Source: Paracoccus subflavus
Lineage (GTDB): Bacteria > Pseudomonadota > Alphaproteobacteria > Rhodobacterales > Rhodobacteraceae
Length of the DNA: 64,000 bases
NCBI RefSeq assembly: GCF_004310345.1
Contig: NZ_SISK01000001.1
Span: forward strand, 62,001-126,000
Direction of reading: 5' to 3'
In this document: positions 38,798-47,978 of the stretch, in pieces
Position numbering within the stretch: the first letter of the stretch is position 1
Layout: each line of letters begins with the position of its first letter
Notes under the pieces: model-generated
Seen by the model: only the letters and a program-made list of their open reading frames with translations
Database searches by the model: none
Told to the model about the DNA's origin: nothing
Made by a program: the position numbers and the translations under genes

Positions 38798-39664
38798 CAG
38801 ACTCGCGCCGCCCAAGCCTTCACCATGCTCGGCCATCCCGGACGGTTGGCGGTGTTTCGCCTGCTGATGCGCTTTGCCCCTCAGGGCGTGCGCCCGACCG
38901 AGATCGCCCAGGCGCTTGGTCTGAAACAGAACACGCTGTCCCATCACCTTGCCGACCTGACCGTCGCGGGCCTGGTCCAGGCGACACGCCAGGGGCGATC
39001 GCTGTTCTACTCGGCCGATCTGGACACCGCCGAGGATCTGATCGGCTATCTTGCCCTTGATGTCGGCCGGGCGCGGCCCGACCTGCTGGCCCCCGTGCTT
39101 TCCCCCCAGAAAGATGCAGCCCCCATGTCCCCCATGTCCCCCATGTCCCCCACATCCCGTGACACCGGCTTCGATGTCCTTTTCATCTGCTCGGGCAATT
39201 CCGCCCGCTCGATCTTTGCCGAGGCGCTGCTGCGCGATCTCGGCAAGGGACGGTTCCAGGCCTTTTCGGCCGGAACGCGCCCCAATACGGAACTCAATCC
39301 CTTTGCGCTGGATGTCCTGACGCGCAACGGCCATGACATATCCGGCCTGCGGTCCAAGCATGTGTCGGAATTCCAGCAGCCCGGATCGGTCGTCATGGAT
39401 TTCGTCTTTACCGTCTGCGACACGGCGGCGGCCGAGGAATGCCCGCCCTGGCCGGGCCAGCCGATCACCGGCCACTGGGGGCTGCCCGACCCGGTCAAGG
39501 CCACGGGAACGGACGCGGAAAAGGCCCTGGCCTTTGCGCAGACCTATGCGGCCCTGCGTCACCGGATCACGGCCTTTGTGGAACTGCCGTTCGCCAGTCT
39601 CAGCCGGATGTCCCTGCAATCCCATGTCGATGCCATCGGCACCGACCACGCCGCGAAAGGCTGA
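38792..39664 (+). CDS. ArsR repressor fused to thioredoxin-type arsenate reductase (ArsR-ArsC)
   Basis: A 290-residue fusion. Residues 1-95 are an ArsR-type winged helix ([25 protein letters not shown]). It contains no cysteine at all, so the usual As(III) thiol site is absent. A linker (about 96-124) includes the repeated tripeptide MSP. Residues 125-275 are a low-molecular-weight phosphatase-type arsenate reductase with P loop [10 protein letters not shown] (Cys133, Arg139), the relay cysteines Cys209 and Cys217 in [13 protein letters not shown], and the Asp in LPDP. It probably reduces As(V) to As(III) and regulates the operon. The GAPDH and arsJ genes follow 5 bp on. Confidence 0.88.
   Translation: MEQTRAAQAFTMLGHPGRLAVFRLLMRFAPQGVRPTEIAQALGLKQNTLSHHLADLTVAGLVQATRQGRSLFYSADLDTAEDLIGYLALDVGRARPDLLAPVLSPQKDAAPMSPMSPMSPTSRDTGFDVLFICSGNSARSIFAEALLRDLGKGRFQAFSAGTRPNTELNPFALDVLTRNGHDISGLRSKHVSEFQQPGSVVMDFVFTVCDTAAAEECPPWPGQPITGHWGLPDPVKATGTDAEKALAFAQTYAALRHRITAFVELPFASLSRMSLQSHVDAIGTDHAAKG
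39125..39151. repeat. 9-bp tandem repeat, three units
   Basis: Three perfect copies of ATGTCCCCC, in frame, encode MSP-MSP-MSP in the linker between the ArsR and ArsC domains. Slippage would change linker length by three residues without a frameshift. Confidence 0.85.
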
Positions 39665-39669
39665 TCCCC

Positions 39670-40677
39670 ATGCCCCGCATTGCCCTGAACGGTCTTGGCC
39701 GGATCGGAAAGCTTGTCCTGCGCGACCTGATCGACAGCGGTGCGGGGGGCGAGATCGTGCTTCTCAACGACGCCGGGGGCGATGCCGAACAGCACGCCCT
39801 GCTGATGGAATTCGATTCGGTCCATGGCCGCTGGCGCACGCCCGTCGGCCACCGGGACGGCGCATTGGTGCTGGATGGCCGATCCATCCGCCTGACGCAT
39901 GAAAGGACCATCGAGGCCATGCCGCTGGCCGAACTGGGCGTCGATCTGGTGATCGATTGCACGGGTGTCTTCAAGACCGCTGCCAGGGTGGCGCCCTATT
40001 ATGCCGCGTGCGTGAAAAGGGTCGTGGTCAGCGCGCCGGTCAAGGACGGCGGGGCGCTGAACCTGGTCTATGGCGTGAACCATCATCTTTACGACGGCTC
40101 GCAAGCCCTGGTCACGGCGGCCTCCTGCACCACGAACTGCCTTGCCCCGGTGGTCAAGGTGATCCACGAGGCGATCGGCATCCGCCACGGCTCGATCACG
40201 ACCATCCACGATGTGACCAACACCCAGACGATCGTGGACCGCCCCGCCAAGGACATGCGCCGCGCGCGGTCGGCGCTGATGAACCTGATCCCCACCACCA
40301 CCGGATCGGCCACGGCCATCACGCTGATCTATCCCGAACTCAAGGGCCGCCTGAACGGCCATGCCGTGCGGGTGCCGCTGCTCAATGCCTCCCTTACCGA
40401 TTGCGTGTTCGAGGTCGAGCGCGCGACGACGGCCGAGGAGGTGAACGCCCTGTTCGCCGCCGCCGCAAGCGGCCCGCTGAAGGGCATCCTCGGGTTCGAG
40501 ACCAGGCCGCTGGTGTCCTGTGATTTCACCAACGATCCGCGCTCGTCGATCATCGACGGGCCGTCGACCATGGTGGTCAACGGCACGCAGGTCAAGATCT
40601 ATGCCTGGTACGACAACGAATGGGGCTATGCCTGCCGGCTGGCCGACATCGTCCGCATGGTCGCGGGGTCGTTGTGA
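39670..40677 (+). CDS. ArsJ-associated glyceraldehyde-3-phosphate dehydrogenase
   Basis: A 335-residue GAPDH with NAD site [14 protein letters not shown], catalytic cysteine in [11 protein letters not shown], and the C-terminal [11 protein letters not shown]. In ArsJ clusters this enzyme uses arsenate in place of phosphate to make the unstable 1-arseno-3-phosphoglycerate, which ArsJ exports. That role is inferred here from the gene pair. The arsJ GTG overlaps its stop. It is distinct from a central glycolytic gap gene, since no pgk or tkt is adjacent. Confidence 0.9.
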   Translation: MPRIALNGLGRIGKLVLRDLIDSGAGGEIVLLNDAGGDAEQHALLMEFDSVHGRWRTPVGHRDGALVLDGRSIRLTHERTIEAMPLAELGVDLVIDCTGVFKTAARVAPYYAACVKRVVVSAPVKDGGALNLVYGVNHHLYDGSQALVTAASCTTNCLAPVVKVIHEAIGIRHGSITTIHDVTNTQTIVDRPAKDMRRARSALMNLIPTTTGSATAITLIYPELKGRLNGHAVRVPLLNASLTDCVFEVERATTAEEVNALFAAAASGPLKGILGFETRPLVSCDFTNDPRSSIIDGPSTMVVNGTQVKIYAWYDNEWGYACRLADIVRMVAGSL

Positions 40678-41927
40678 GCCGCGTTGCCACCCGTGCCGAT
40701 CCGCTTCGCGCCTATGCGGCCGTCACGGCGGCTTACTGGGCCTTCATGCTGTCGGATGGCGCGTTGCGGATGCTGGTGCTGCTGCATTTCAACACGCTGG
40801 GCTTTACCCCCGTCCAGCTTGCCTGGCTGTTCCTGCTGTATGAGGTCGCGGGGATCGTCACCAACCTTGCCGCCGGATGGCTGGCCGCGCGGTTCGGGCT
40901 GGCGGCGACGCTGTATGGCGGTCTTGCGTTGCAGATCGGTGCCCTGGCCGCACTGGCGCAGCTTGATCCCGGCTGGGGCGTCGCGGCCTCGGTCGCCTTC
41001 GTGATGGCGGTGCAGGGCGTGTCGGGCGTGGCCAAGGATCTGGCCAAGATGTCGTCGAAATCGGCCGTCAAGCTGCTGGCACCGTCCGAGAACGGCGGGC
41101 TGTTCCGCTGGGTGGCGGTGCTGACCGGATCGAAGAACGCGGTCAAGGGACTGGGCTTCTTCCTGGGCGCGGCGCTGCTGGCGCTGGCGGGATTTCAGGC
41201 GGCGGTCTGGGGCATGGCCGGTGTGCTGGCCCTGATCCTGATCGCGGTCGTCCTGTTCCTGCCCGCCGGGCTGCCGGGCCGCATGAAGTCGGACGAGGGA
41301 TGGAGCGGCTGGCGGTCGAAGGACGCGCGGGTGAACCGCCTGAGCCTGGCCCGCATGTTCCTGTTCGGCGCGCGGGACGTGTGGTTCGTCGTCGGCATCC
41401 CGGTGTATTTCCAGTCGGTCCTGTCCGACGGCACGGCCGAGGGACGGCGCGAGGCGTTCTTTCTAATCGGCGGTTTCCTCGCCCTCTGGATCATCGCCTA
41501 TGGCGCGGTGCAGGCCCTTGCGCCGCGCCTGCTGGGCCGCAAGGGTCAGCCCGAGGCCGAAACGACCCGCAAGGCGATCTTCTGGTCGGGACTGCTGGTG
41601 CCGGTGCCCTGGGTGCTGGCCGCGGCGGCCTGGGCCGCGGACGGGCCGTCAGCCTGGCTGACCGCGACGCTGATCGGCGGGCTGCTGGTGTTCGGCTTTG
41701 TCTTTGCCGTCAATTCCTCGGTCCATTCCTACCTGATCCTTGCCTTCGGATCCGCCCGGCGTATCACCCGGGACGTGGGCTTTTATTACATGGCCAACGC
41801 GGCGGGCCGTCTGATCGGCACGCTCTTGTCGGGCCTGACCTATCAGATCGGCGGCCTGCCCCTGTGCCTGGCCACCGCAGGAGGCATGGCGCTGGCAAGC
41901 TGGCTGGCCGCACGGCGCCTGGCCTGA
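40674..41927 (+). CDS. arsJ: Organoarsenical MFS transporter ArsJ
   Basis: An inner-membrane efflux permease of the major facilitator type, expected to export 1-arseno-3-phosphoglycerate. The 417-residue protein has about 11-12 hydrophobic segments. ArsJ-type stretches include [19 protein letters not shown] near the N terminus and the loop [21 protein letters not shown]. It starts at a GTG inside the GAPDH stop (GTGA), as expected for proteins acting in series. A GGCGGC/GCCGCC hairpin follows the stop. Confidence 0.9.
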   Translation: MSRVATRADPLRAYAAVTAAYWAFMLSDGALRMLVLLHFNTLGFTPVQLAWLFLLYEVAGIVTNLAAGWLAARFGLAATLYGGLALQIGALAALAQLDPGWGVAASVAFVMAVQGVSGVAKDLAKMSSKSAVKLLAPSENGGLFRWVAVLTGSKNAVKGLGFFLGAALLALAGFQAAVWGMAGVLALILIAVVLFLPAGLPGRMKSDEGWSGWRSKDARVNRLSLARMFLFGARDVWFVVGIPVYFQSVLSDGTAEGRREAFFLIGGFLALWIIAYGAVQALAPRLLGRKGQPEAETTRKAIFWSGLLVPVPWVLAAAAWAADGPSAWLTATLIGGLLVFGFVFAVNSSVHSYLILAFGSARRITRDVGFYYMANAAGRLIGTLLSGLTYQIGGLPLCLATAGGMALASWLAARRLA

Positions 41928-41945
41928 GGCGGCAGGACAGCCGCC
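41928..41945 (+). terminator. Hairpin after arsJ
   Basis: GGCGGC-AGGACA-GCCGCC begins right after the arsJ TGA, in the gap before the convergent gtrA gene. It has no T tract, so termination strength is uncertain. Confidence 0.45.
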
Positions 41946-42029
41946 CGTGTTCCCAGACCGGGCGGGCCGGGCCGCGGCGCACCCCCGTGGAAGGATGCCC
42001 CTGTCGAGTCCGGGCGGTGACTGCCGCAA

Positions 42030-42419
42030 TCAGGACCGGATGCTTCTGGTGCTGAATGCCCAATACTTGCCCATCAGGAATGTGAGGAATACCACGCATG
42101 TCGTGGTTGCGATCAACGCCGGAACCTCGGGGATCGAGGTATTGGACAGCAGGATCGCCAGCAGGATCTCGTTGCAGGCAAAGCTGGACAGGGACACCAG
42201 CCCGAACCGCCAGAACGATGCCCTGAAATCCGGTTCCTGATCGGCAAAGGAATATCCCAGATGCCCGACAAAGCTGACAAGGAAGGCAAAGCCGAAGGCG
42301 ATGGCATTGGCGATCAGCGGATGCCGACCGGACCCGATCAGGATGGTCCCGATCAGCAGGTGAACCAGCGTTGCCAGCACGCCGACCATGCCAAACCGCA
42401 AAAGCTGCTTCGGCATCAT
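42030..42419 (-). CDS. GtrA-family membrane protein
   Basis: A 129-residue protein with four hydrophobic helices, starting MMPKQLLRFGMVGVLATLVH, typical of GtrA proteins. These are proposed to flip or help translocate polyprenyl-phosphate-linked sugars made by a GtrB-type glycosyltransferase. Its ATG overlaps the TGA of the adjacent GT2 gene, so the two are surely coupled. It is the last gene of a GT39-GT2-GtrA operon. Longer readings upstream of this Met run antisense-free but inside the GT2 coding region. Confidence 0.85.
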   Translation of the reverse strand: MMPKQLLRFGMVGVLATLVHLLIGTILIGSGRHPLIANAIAFGFAFLVSFVGHLGYSFADQEPDFRASFWRFGLVSLSSFACNEILLAILLSNTSIPEVPALIATTTCVVFLTFLMGKYWAFSTRSIRS

Positions 42420-43411
42420 GTCTGCCGGGGATTCGCTGAATAATCTTCGGCGATGATAAAACCGGGCCGTCCTTTGACCTCGGTGAATACCCGGGCAAGA
42501 TACTCTCCCAGAACGCCGATCGAAATCAACTGGACGCCGCCCAACAGGGAAATCGCCACGACCAGCGTGGACCAGCCGGGCACCTCGGTCCCGAACAGAA
42601 TGGTTCTGGCGATTATCCACAATCCGTAAAGAATCGAGCCTGCTGCAACCAGCATTCCGATGCTTGTCCAGACCCGCAGCGGCCAGGCGGTGAAAGAGGT
42701 CAATCCCGTCACGCCGAGCCTGAAGAGCTTGTGAAAGCCGAATTTCGACGTGCCCGCGCGGCGCGGCTCCAGATGGATCGGGATGGCCTTGGACCGAAAA
42801 CCGACCCAGCCATAAAGACCCTTCATGAAGCGATTGCGTTCGGGCAGCGCGCACAGCGCATCCACGACCCGCCGGTCCATCAGCCGGAAGTCCCGGGCAT
42901 CGGGCGGAATCTCGACATCGCCGCCCAGATTCAGCAGGGCATAGAACAGCCTGGTAAAGGCCCGTTTCCGCCAGCTTTCGTCGTCGCGTCGGGCACGGGT
43001 TGCATAGACCACGTCAAAACCTTCTGCACGATGCGCCAGCATGGTTTCCAGATGGGCCAGCGGCTCTTGCAGATCGGCGTCCAGAATCACCACGGCGGCG
43101 CCGGCGGCCTTTTCCAGCCCTGCCATGATGGCATGTTCCTTGCCGAAATTCCGCGACAGCCGCAGGATCCTGACGGGAAGGCGGTCCGCCTGCGCCTTGG
43201 CGACGGGAAAGGTCGCATCGGTGCTGCCGTCATCGACCACGATGATCTCGAACAAACAACCCAGACGCAGCGCCTCGGTCGCGATGCGGTCGATGGTTTC
43301 GGCGATATTGTCCTGTTCGTTGAATGCCGGAACGACGAACGACAGATCCGGGATCTGGTGAAGCTGTGCCGTAATCCCGGATGGCTGCAGCTTGGCGGGG
43401 TAATGCTTCAT
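42416..43411 (-). CDS. GT2 polyprenyl-phosphate glycosyltransferase (GtrB/DPM-like)
   Basis: Likely transfers a sugar from its nucleotide carrier to undecaprenyl phosphate at the cytoplasmic face. The 331-residue protein has a GT-A domain (LSFVVPAFNEQDNI, IIVVDDGSTDAT, ILDADLQEPLA) and two C-terminal membrane helices (about residues 225-300), as in GtrB, ArnC and DPM1 relatives. It is flanked with 4-base overlaps by a GT39 gene upstream and gtrA downstream. The donor sugar is unknown. Confidence 0.9.
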   Translation of the reverse strand: MKHYPAKLQPSGITAQLHQIPDLSFVVPAFNEQDNIAETIDRIATEALRLGCLFEIIVVDDGSTDATFPVAKAQADRLPVRILRLSRNFGKEHAIMAGLEKAAGAAVVILDADLQEPLAHLETMLAHRAEGFDVVYATRARRDDESWRKRAFTRLFYALLNLGGDVEIPPDARDFRLMDRRVVDALCALPERNRFMKGLYGWVGFRSKAIPIHLEPRRAGTSKFGFHKLFRLGVTGLTSFTAWPLRVWTSIGMLVAAGSILYGLWIIARTILFGTEVPGWSTLVVAISLLGGVQLISIGVLGEYLARVFTEVKGRPGFIIAEDYSANPRQT

Positions 43412-44937
43412 CGTCCGATTTCCGTATTGGGGGTTTCGACGAACAGGATGCGTCGTCCGAACGATCCGACCCGGGTAAAGCCCGGGGCCAGGGCGGCGGC
43501 CAGCGTCTGGGCATCCGCCTGCGGGATCGCCACGCCATCACGGCGCTGATTGGCGGCAAGCAAGGAAATCTGCGCGGCGTCCGCGATGAAGTCGACTTTG
43601 CCGGCGGTATAGAATTCTGCCGAATAGCTGCGGGAACCCCAGTATGTCAGGTGGATTGCAGGATCGACCCCCTGGGCGGCGGCCACCAGCTCTCGTTCGG
43701 TTTTCAGGCGCAGGGTCTGGGGCATGACGCCGGACAGAATCGAGACCGCCAGCAACAGCCCGGCGGCGGCCGTCATCGCGGCCACAGCGGCCCGGCGTTC
43801 CCATCGTCCCGGCGCGCCGCGCGCCCCGGCCCAGAGCGAAACCAGAAGAACCGCTGCGGGCGGCAGGGCGGGCAGGGCATAGGCCGCCAGGATATTGGCC
43901 GCCGGGGTGAACAGCAGCAAAGGCGACAGCGTCCACAGCGCCAGATAGCTGGACCAGCCTTGCGGGGCGGACCGCAGGCTGTCCGCCAGGGCGCGGGGCC
44001 GCGCGATCAGGGCCAGAGCGAACAGGGTCCAAGGCAGAAAGGTCGCCAGACCGTACAGCCAGATCATTCCCTTGGGACGGGCGTGGCCGGACCCGTAAAG
44101 ATCCCCTTGCCAGCCCGGAACCACGAAACGGTCGAAATGTTCACCGATCAGGAAATAGCGCAGAAAGCCGGGCGTTTTGATCTCGGCCGCGACATACCAG
44201 GGAAGCGTCAGCAGCGCCGCCACCAACAGCCCGCTGCGCCAGGGCAGGACCAGGCCACGGCGCCAGCGGCCCTCCAGCGCCAGCCAGCCCAGGATCGGAA
44301 TTGCGGTGACGACCAGGGCGACCGGCCCCTTGGCCAGCAGTCCTATCGCCACGCCGACGAAAAACAGATGCCCCCACAGCCGCCGGGTCCGGGGGTCGGT
44401 CGCGCAGGTGTGGAATGCCACCATGCTCAGGGTGGTCCCCAGCACCATCGCCATGTCGGTCATCACAAAGGCAGACGCACCATAGAACAGCGCCGATGAC
44501 GCCAGCACCGCCGTCGCCAGCAGCGCCTGGTCGATGCCGCGGTTGCGGTGCACCCAGCCAAACAGCAGCCCCAGCACCGCAACCGCCGAAGCCAGGATCA
44601 GGATTCGCGCGCCGAAAGGGTTGACCCCGAAGATCTTCATTCCCAACGCTGACAGCCAGGTGTGCAGGGGCGGCTTGCCCCAGAACGGCACGCCGTAATC
44701 GAATTGCGGGGTGATCCAGTCCCCTGTTTCCACCATCTTGCGGGCGATCTCGGCGTAACGTGCCTCGGTCGTATCGACGAAAGGCAGCCACGCCACCGCC
44801 AGCAGCCGTGCCGCCAGCAGGCCCGACAGCACAACGAACAGCCAGCGTCGATCCGCGCGGCTCAGGAACAAACCGGCAGGCCTGGCCTGTGGCGCTGCGC
44901 TGCCGGAGAAAAGACTTGGAACGTCGGTTGCGGTCAT
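43408..44937 (-). CDS. ArnT-like GT39 membrane glycosyltransferase
   Basis: A 509-residue inner-membrane protein of the PMT/ArnT type with about a dozen hydrophobic helices. The conserved first periplasmic loop TTEARYAEIARKMVETGDW contains the acidic catalytic region, followed by GKPPLHTWLSAL. Such enzymes move a sugar from undecaprenyl phosphate to lipid A, a protein or another glycan in the periplasm. With GT2 and GtrA behind it in one operon, the set can make, flip and transfer one sugar. It is divergent from the first two-component system. Confidence 0.88.
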   Translation of the reverse strand: MTATDVPSLFSGSAAPQARPAGLFLSRADRRWLFVVLSGLLAARLLAVAWLPFVDTTEARYAEIARKMVETGDWITPQFDYGVPFWGKPPLHTWLSALGMKIFGVNPFGARILILASAVAVLGLLFGWVHRNRGIDQALLATAVLASSALFYGASAFVMTDMAMVLGTTLSMVAFHTCATDPRTRRLWGHLFFVGVAIGLLAKGPVALVVTAIPILGWLALEGRWRRGLVLPWRSGLLVAALLTLPWYVAAEIKTPGFLRYFLIGEHFDRFVVPGWQGDLYGSGHARPKGMIWLYGLATFLPWTLFALALIARPRALADSLRSAPQGWSSYLALWTLSPLLLFTPAANILAAYALPALPPAAVLLVSLWAGARGAPGRWERRAAVAAMTAAAGLLLAVSILSGVMPQTLRLKTERELVAAAQGVDPAIHLTYWGSRSYSAEFYTAGKVDFIADAAQISLLAANQRRDGVAIPQADAQTLAAALAPGFTRVGSFGRRILFVETPNTEIGR

Positions 44938-45076
44938 TCGGGCCCACCTTTCACGGGCGAATTAAGCCATCAACCTTGTCCGCAGCATCGCGGGCACTAT
45001 ACAGATCGGTAATCTTGCCGCAATGGGCGGGCAGTCGGCCGCATCCCGCCACGCGCGTGCGGAGCAGGAGGAAACC

Positions 45077-45748
45077 ATGCGCGTTCTGGTGATCGAGGAT
45101 GACCGCGAGACGGCGGACTATGTTTGCTCCAGCCTGCTTGCGCTTGGCCATCTGGTCGACCATGCGGCTGACGGAAAACACGGTTTTCTTCAGGCGCTGG
45201 ATAATGACTTCGACGTGATGGTGATCGACCGAATGCTGCCCGGCCTCGATGGGCTGACGCTTCTCAGATCCCTGCGCGGGGCGGGGGTGACCACGCCGAT
45301 CATGCTTCTCAGCGCAATGGACGGGCTGAAGGACCGGGTGGACGGACTGGAGGCCGGAGCCGACGATTACCTGGTCAAGCCGTTTGCCTTTTCCGAATTG
45401 TCCGCGCGGTTGTCGGCCCTTGCCAGGCGGCCGCCCATAAAGACCGAAGAAACGCATCTGCGGGTTGCCGATCTTGACCTGGACCTGCTTCGCCATACCG
45501 TTTGCCGCGCAGGACAGGCCATTGCCGTGCAACCCCGTGAGTTTCGCCTGCTGGCCTATCTGATGCGCCACGCCGACCGGGTCGTGACCCGCACGATGCT
45601 TCTGGAATCGGTCTGGGAGTTCAACTTCGACCCCGGCACCAACATCGTCGAGACGCATATCAGCCGGTTGCGCAACAAGATCGACAAGCCCTTTGATCGT
45701 CCGCTGATCCACACGGTGCGCGGTGCGGGATACAGCCTGCATGGCTAG
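45077..45748 (+). CDS. OmpR/PhoB-family response regulator (first copy)
   Basis: A 223-residue two-domain regulator. The receiver (residues 1-115) has VLVIEDDRETADY, the phospho-acceptor Asp in MVIDRMLPGLDGL, and DDYLVKPFAFSELSARL with the conserved Lys. The C-terminal winged helix (about 125-220) ends THISRLRNKIDKPFD...TVRGAGYSLHG. A strong ribosome site (GGAGCAGGAGG) precedes the ATG. Its stop lies inside the start of the kinase gene. It is clearly paralogous to the regulator at 49773. Confidence 0.93.
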   Translation: MRVLVIEDDRETADYVCSSLLALGHLVDHAADGKHGFLQALDNDFDVMVIDRMLPGLDGLTLLRSLRGAGVTTPIMLLSAMDGLKDRVDGLEAGADDYLVKPFAFSELSARLSALARRPPIKTEETHLRVADLDLDLLRHTVCRAGQAIAVQPREFRLLAYLMRHADRVVTRTMLLESVWEFNFDPGTNIVETHISRLRNKIDKPFDRPLIHTVRGAGYSLHG

Positions 45749-47120
45749 GCCTTCAGCCCCGAAAGCGGGCGGTTTGCCGACATCGGTCCGCCTTTCGCTG
45801 CAATTTTCCTTTTTGTATGCGGTCTTGTCGGCCGTTGTCTTTGCGATGGCCTATTGGTTCACCCAGTACGAAGTCCATGACTGGGTGATCGACCAGATGC
45901 GTGGTGACGCAGGGACATTGCAGGCGATCTACCAGACCGGCGGGGCGGCGATACTGGTCGATCACCTGAATGCCCTGGCCGCCGTCAGCTTCGAGGATGC
46001 GCGGGTTTACCAACTGCAGGATGCCAGCGGCGCGGTCTTGGCGGGCAATATCGACCTCCCGATAGGCCGTCCGCTTCCTGCCATGATCCCGGCGGACCAA
46101 ATCGCCGCTGCTGGCTCGATCATTCACGAAGTGAACGGTTACTGGATGCAGGAAACCCCGATCGGTCCTTACCGGCTGATCCAGGGGTCGGGCGATCACA
46201 TCGTCAGGGAAGTCCTGGAGGCCCTGGGCACCGCGCTGGTGCTGGGCTATCTGACGGTCATCGTGCTGGGACTGGTCGCAGGGATCCGGGTTGGCCGTAT
46301 CACCGAAAAACGCATCGCCGCGATCCTGAATGCCCTGACGCGGCTGTCGGACGGCCAGCTTGCCGTCCGGCTTCCCGTTCCCGCAGGGGGCGGGGATGAC
46401 CTGTCGCGGGTCTCGGTCAAGGTCAACGACATGCTGGACGAAATAGCACAGCTTGCCGAAAGCCAGCGGCAGATCGCCAACGACATAGCCCACGACATGC
46501 GCACACCGCTGCAAAGACTGCACCAGCGGCTGGAACGGCTGCGCGCAACGCCCGGCGTCGCGGCTGATGAAATAGACGCATGTCTTGGCCAGACCCGGGA
46601 CATCATCTCGACCTTCAATGCGCTTTTGCGGATCGCCCAGCTTGAAGGCGGGGACCGGCAAGCCCGCTTTGGTCTGGTGGATCTGGCGCCGATCCTGTCC
46701 ACCGTCATCGACGCCTTTCGTCCGGTGGCCGAGGATCGCGGCATTGACCTGCGTCTGTCTGATCCCCCGCAGGCGCTGATGGTGCGGGGCGATCAGGGAC
46801 TGCTGACCCAGATGTTCTCGAACGTGGTCGAAAATGCAATCAAGCATTGTCCATCAGGCACGACGGTTGCCGTTGACGGGCTGTCCGACGACCGGACGAT
46901 CGTTGTGCGGATTGCCGACAATGGTCCGGGAATCTCGGCCACGGACCGCGAACGGGTGTTCCAGCGTTTCTTCCGAACCGAACGCAGCCGGCATACGCCC
47001 GGGAATGGCCTGGGGTTGGCCTTGGTCAAGGCCATCGCCCAAATACACCACGGGACGGTTTCGGTTCAGGGAAACAATCCCGGGGCGGTCTTTAGGGTCG
47101 AGTTTGCCGCCTGCAAATGA
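45741..47120 (+). CDS. Sensor histidine kinase (first copy)
   Basis: A 459-residue membrane kinase. Membrane helices at about residues 22-42 (LYAVLSAVVFAMAYWF) and 165-187 flank a periplasmic sensor of about 120 residues. HAMP and DHp domains follow, with the phospho-histidine in ANDIAHDMRTPLQRL, and a HATPase domain with NVVENAIKH, DNGPGIS and GNGLGLALVKAIA. It overlaps the upstream regulator by 8 bp and pairs with it. The ligand is unknown; the PepSY, VIT and copper genes nearby hint at metal or envelope stress. Confidence 0.92.
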   Translation: MARPSAPKAGGLPTSVRLSLQFSFLYAVLSAVVFAMAYWFTQYEVHDWVIDQMRGDAGTLQAIYQTGGAAILVDHLNALAAVSFEDARVYQLQDASGAVLAGNIDLPIGRPLPAMIPADQIAAAGSIIHEVNGYWMQETPIGPYRLIQGSGDHIVREVLEALGTALVLGYLTVIVLGLVAGIRVGRITEKRIAAILNALTRLSDGQLAVRLPVPAGGGDDLSRVSVKVNDMLDEIAQLAESQRQIANDIAHDMRTPLQRLHQRLERLRATPGVAADEIDACLGQTRDIISTFNALLRIAQLEGGDRQARFGLVDLAPILSTVIDAFRPVAEDRGIDLRLSDPPQALMVRGDQGLLTQMFSNVVENAIKHCPSGTTVAVDGLSDDRTIVVRIADNGPGISATDRERVFQRFFRTERSRHTPGNGLGLALVKAIAQIHHGTVSVQGNNPGAVFRVEFAACK

Positions 47121-47122
47121 AG

Positions 47123-47145
47123 GCCGCCCCGGGAACCGGGGCGGC
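47123..47145. terminator. Bidirectional hairpin between the kinase and PepSY genes
   Basis: GCCGCCCCGG-GAA-CCGGGGCGGC, a perfect 10-bp stem directly after the kinase stop and before the convergent PepSY stop. There is no T run on either side. Confidence 0.65.
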
Positions 47146-47168
47146 GATAGAGTGGATCAAGGGGGCGC

Positions 47169-47846
47169 TCAGCCTTCGTTTTCCTCGCCGGCCTCCTGCT
47201 GCTCGCCGGCTTCGTTGCCCTCGTCGGCTTCCTGCTGCTCGCCTGCCTCGTCGCCCTTGTCATCGGCCGAATCCTGGTCCCCCTGGATAGCAGCCCCGGT
47301 TGCGGCGTTGACCATGCTTTCCGAGACGGCGCCCGAAGTGTCGGCGGTCTGGAGTTCGATGCCGAGCGTGCCGTCCTCGGTTTCGTATTCGATCCCCATT
47401 ACCTTTGCGCCCTGTCCCTCGGCCGTCGAGATCGCCTGCAACAGCGACACCTTTGCGCCCTGGATTGCCGCCAGTTCCTGCGCCTCGTCCGCATTACTGT
47501 CGCCGTCGTCCTTTTCCACGTTGGGCGTGCTGGCAAGGATCGCGCCGGTCATCGGGTCGATGCGGTGGTCGATCTCGGTCGTTCCGTTCTGGGTGGTGAC
47601 GTCGAAATAGGTGCCATCCTTTGTTGCATCGAATTCGGCGCCGGTGACGATGCCTTGACCAGCCGCCTCGGCCGTGCGGATCGCGTCGGCAAGCGTCACC
47701 TTGGCGGTGGACAGGGCCTGAACCTTGGCCGAAGCGTCATGGTTTCCGGCATAGGCAAGCGTCGCACCCATGCCGCCCAGCGCCACGGAGCCCGCCAGCG
47801 CCGCCATCATCACGCGCGAAAAGCGGGATTTCGGTTTCGTTTCCAT
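47169..47846 (-). CDS. Exported PepSY-domain protein with acidic repeat tail
   Basis: A 225-residue secreted protein. A signal peptide (residues about 1-33, ending LAYA) is followed by two PepSY-like units (about 44-95 and 108-165, each with VTLADAIRTAE or VSLLQAISTAE, then a YxD/YET segment and DPMTGAI or NAATGAA). A tail rich in Glu, Gln and Asp follows, in which EAGEQQEA occurs twice. PepSY domains inhibit peptidases or act in the envelope. The start METKPK at 47846 was chosen for the AAGGA upstream. It faces the first kinase and is probably under one of the flanking regulators. Confidence 0.82.
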   Translation of the reverse strand: METKPKSRFSRVMMAALAGSVALGGMGATLAYAGNHDASAKVQALSTAKVTLADAIRTAEAAGQGIVTGAEFDATKDGTYFDVTTQNGTTEIDHRIDPMTGAILASTPNVEKDDGDSNADEAQELAAIQGAKVSLLQAISTAEGQGAKVMGIEYETEDGTLGIELQTADTSGAVSESMVNAATGAAIQGDQDSADDKGDEAGEQQEADEGNEAGEQQEAGEENEG

Positions 47847-47978
47847 CTGTGTCATCCTTGCTGTCGGCAACGACCATCGCTGCCATGACACCAATCTGGC
47901 GGTCGTCCCTGCCGGACTGCTGTCATGAACATTGAAACTTTGTTATGTGAGCCAAAATGTGTCGGGAAGGTTCAGATC

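Noticed and set aside
42480..42520. A match to the GAGAGTATCT part of the dispersed element
   Set aside because: It lies inside the GT2 coding region and encodes the conserved LGEYLARVF stretch, so it is a coincidence of coding sequence.
47160..47260. CRISPR-like repeats in the PepSY tail region
   Set aside because: The repetition comes from codons for EAGEQQEA. There are no spacers of even length and no cas genes.
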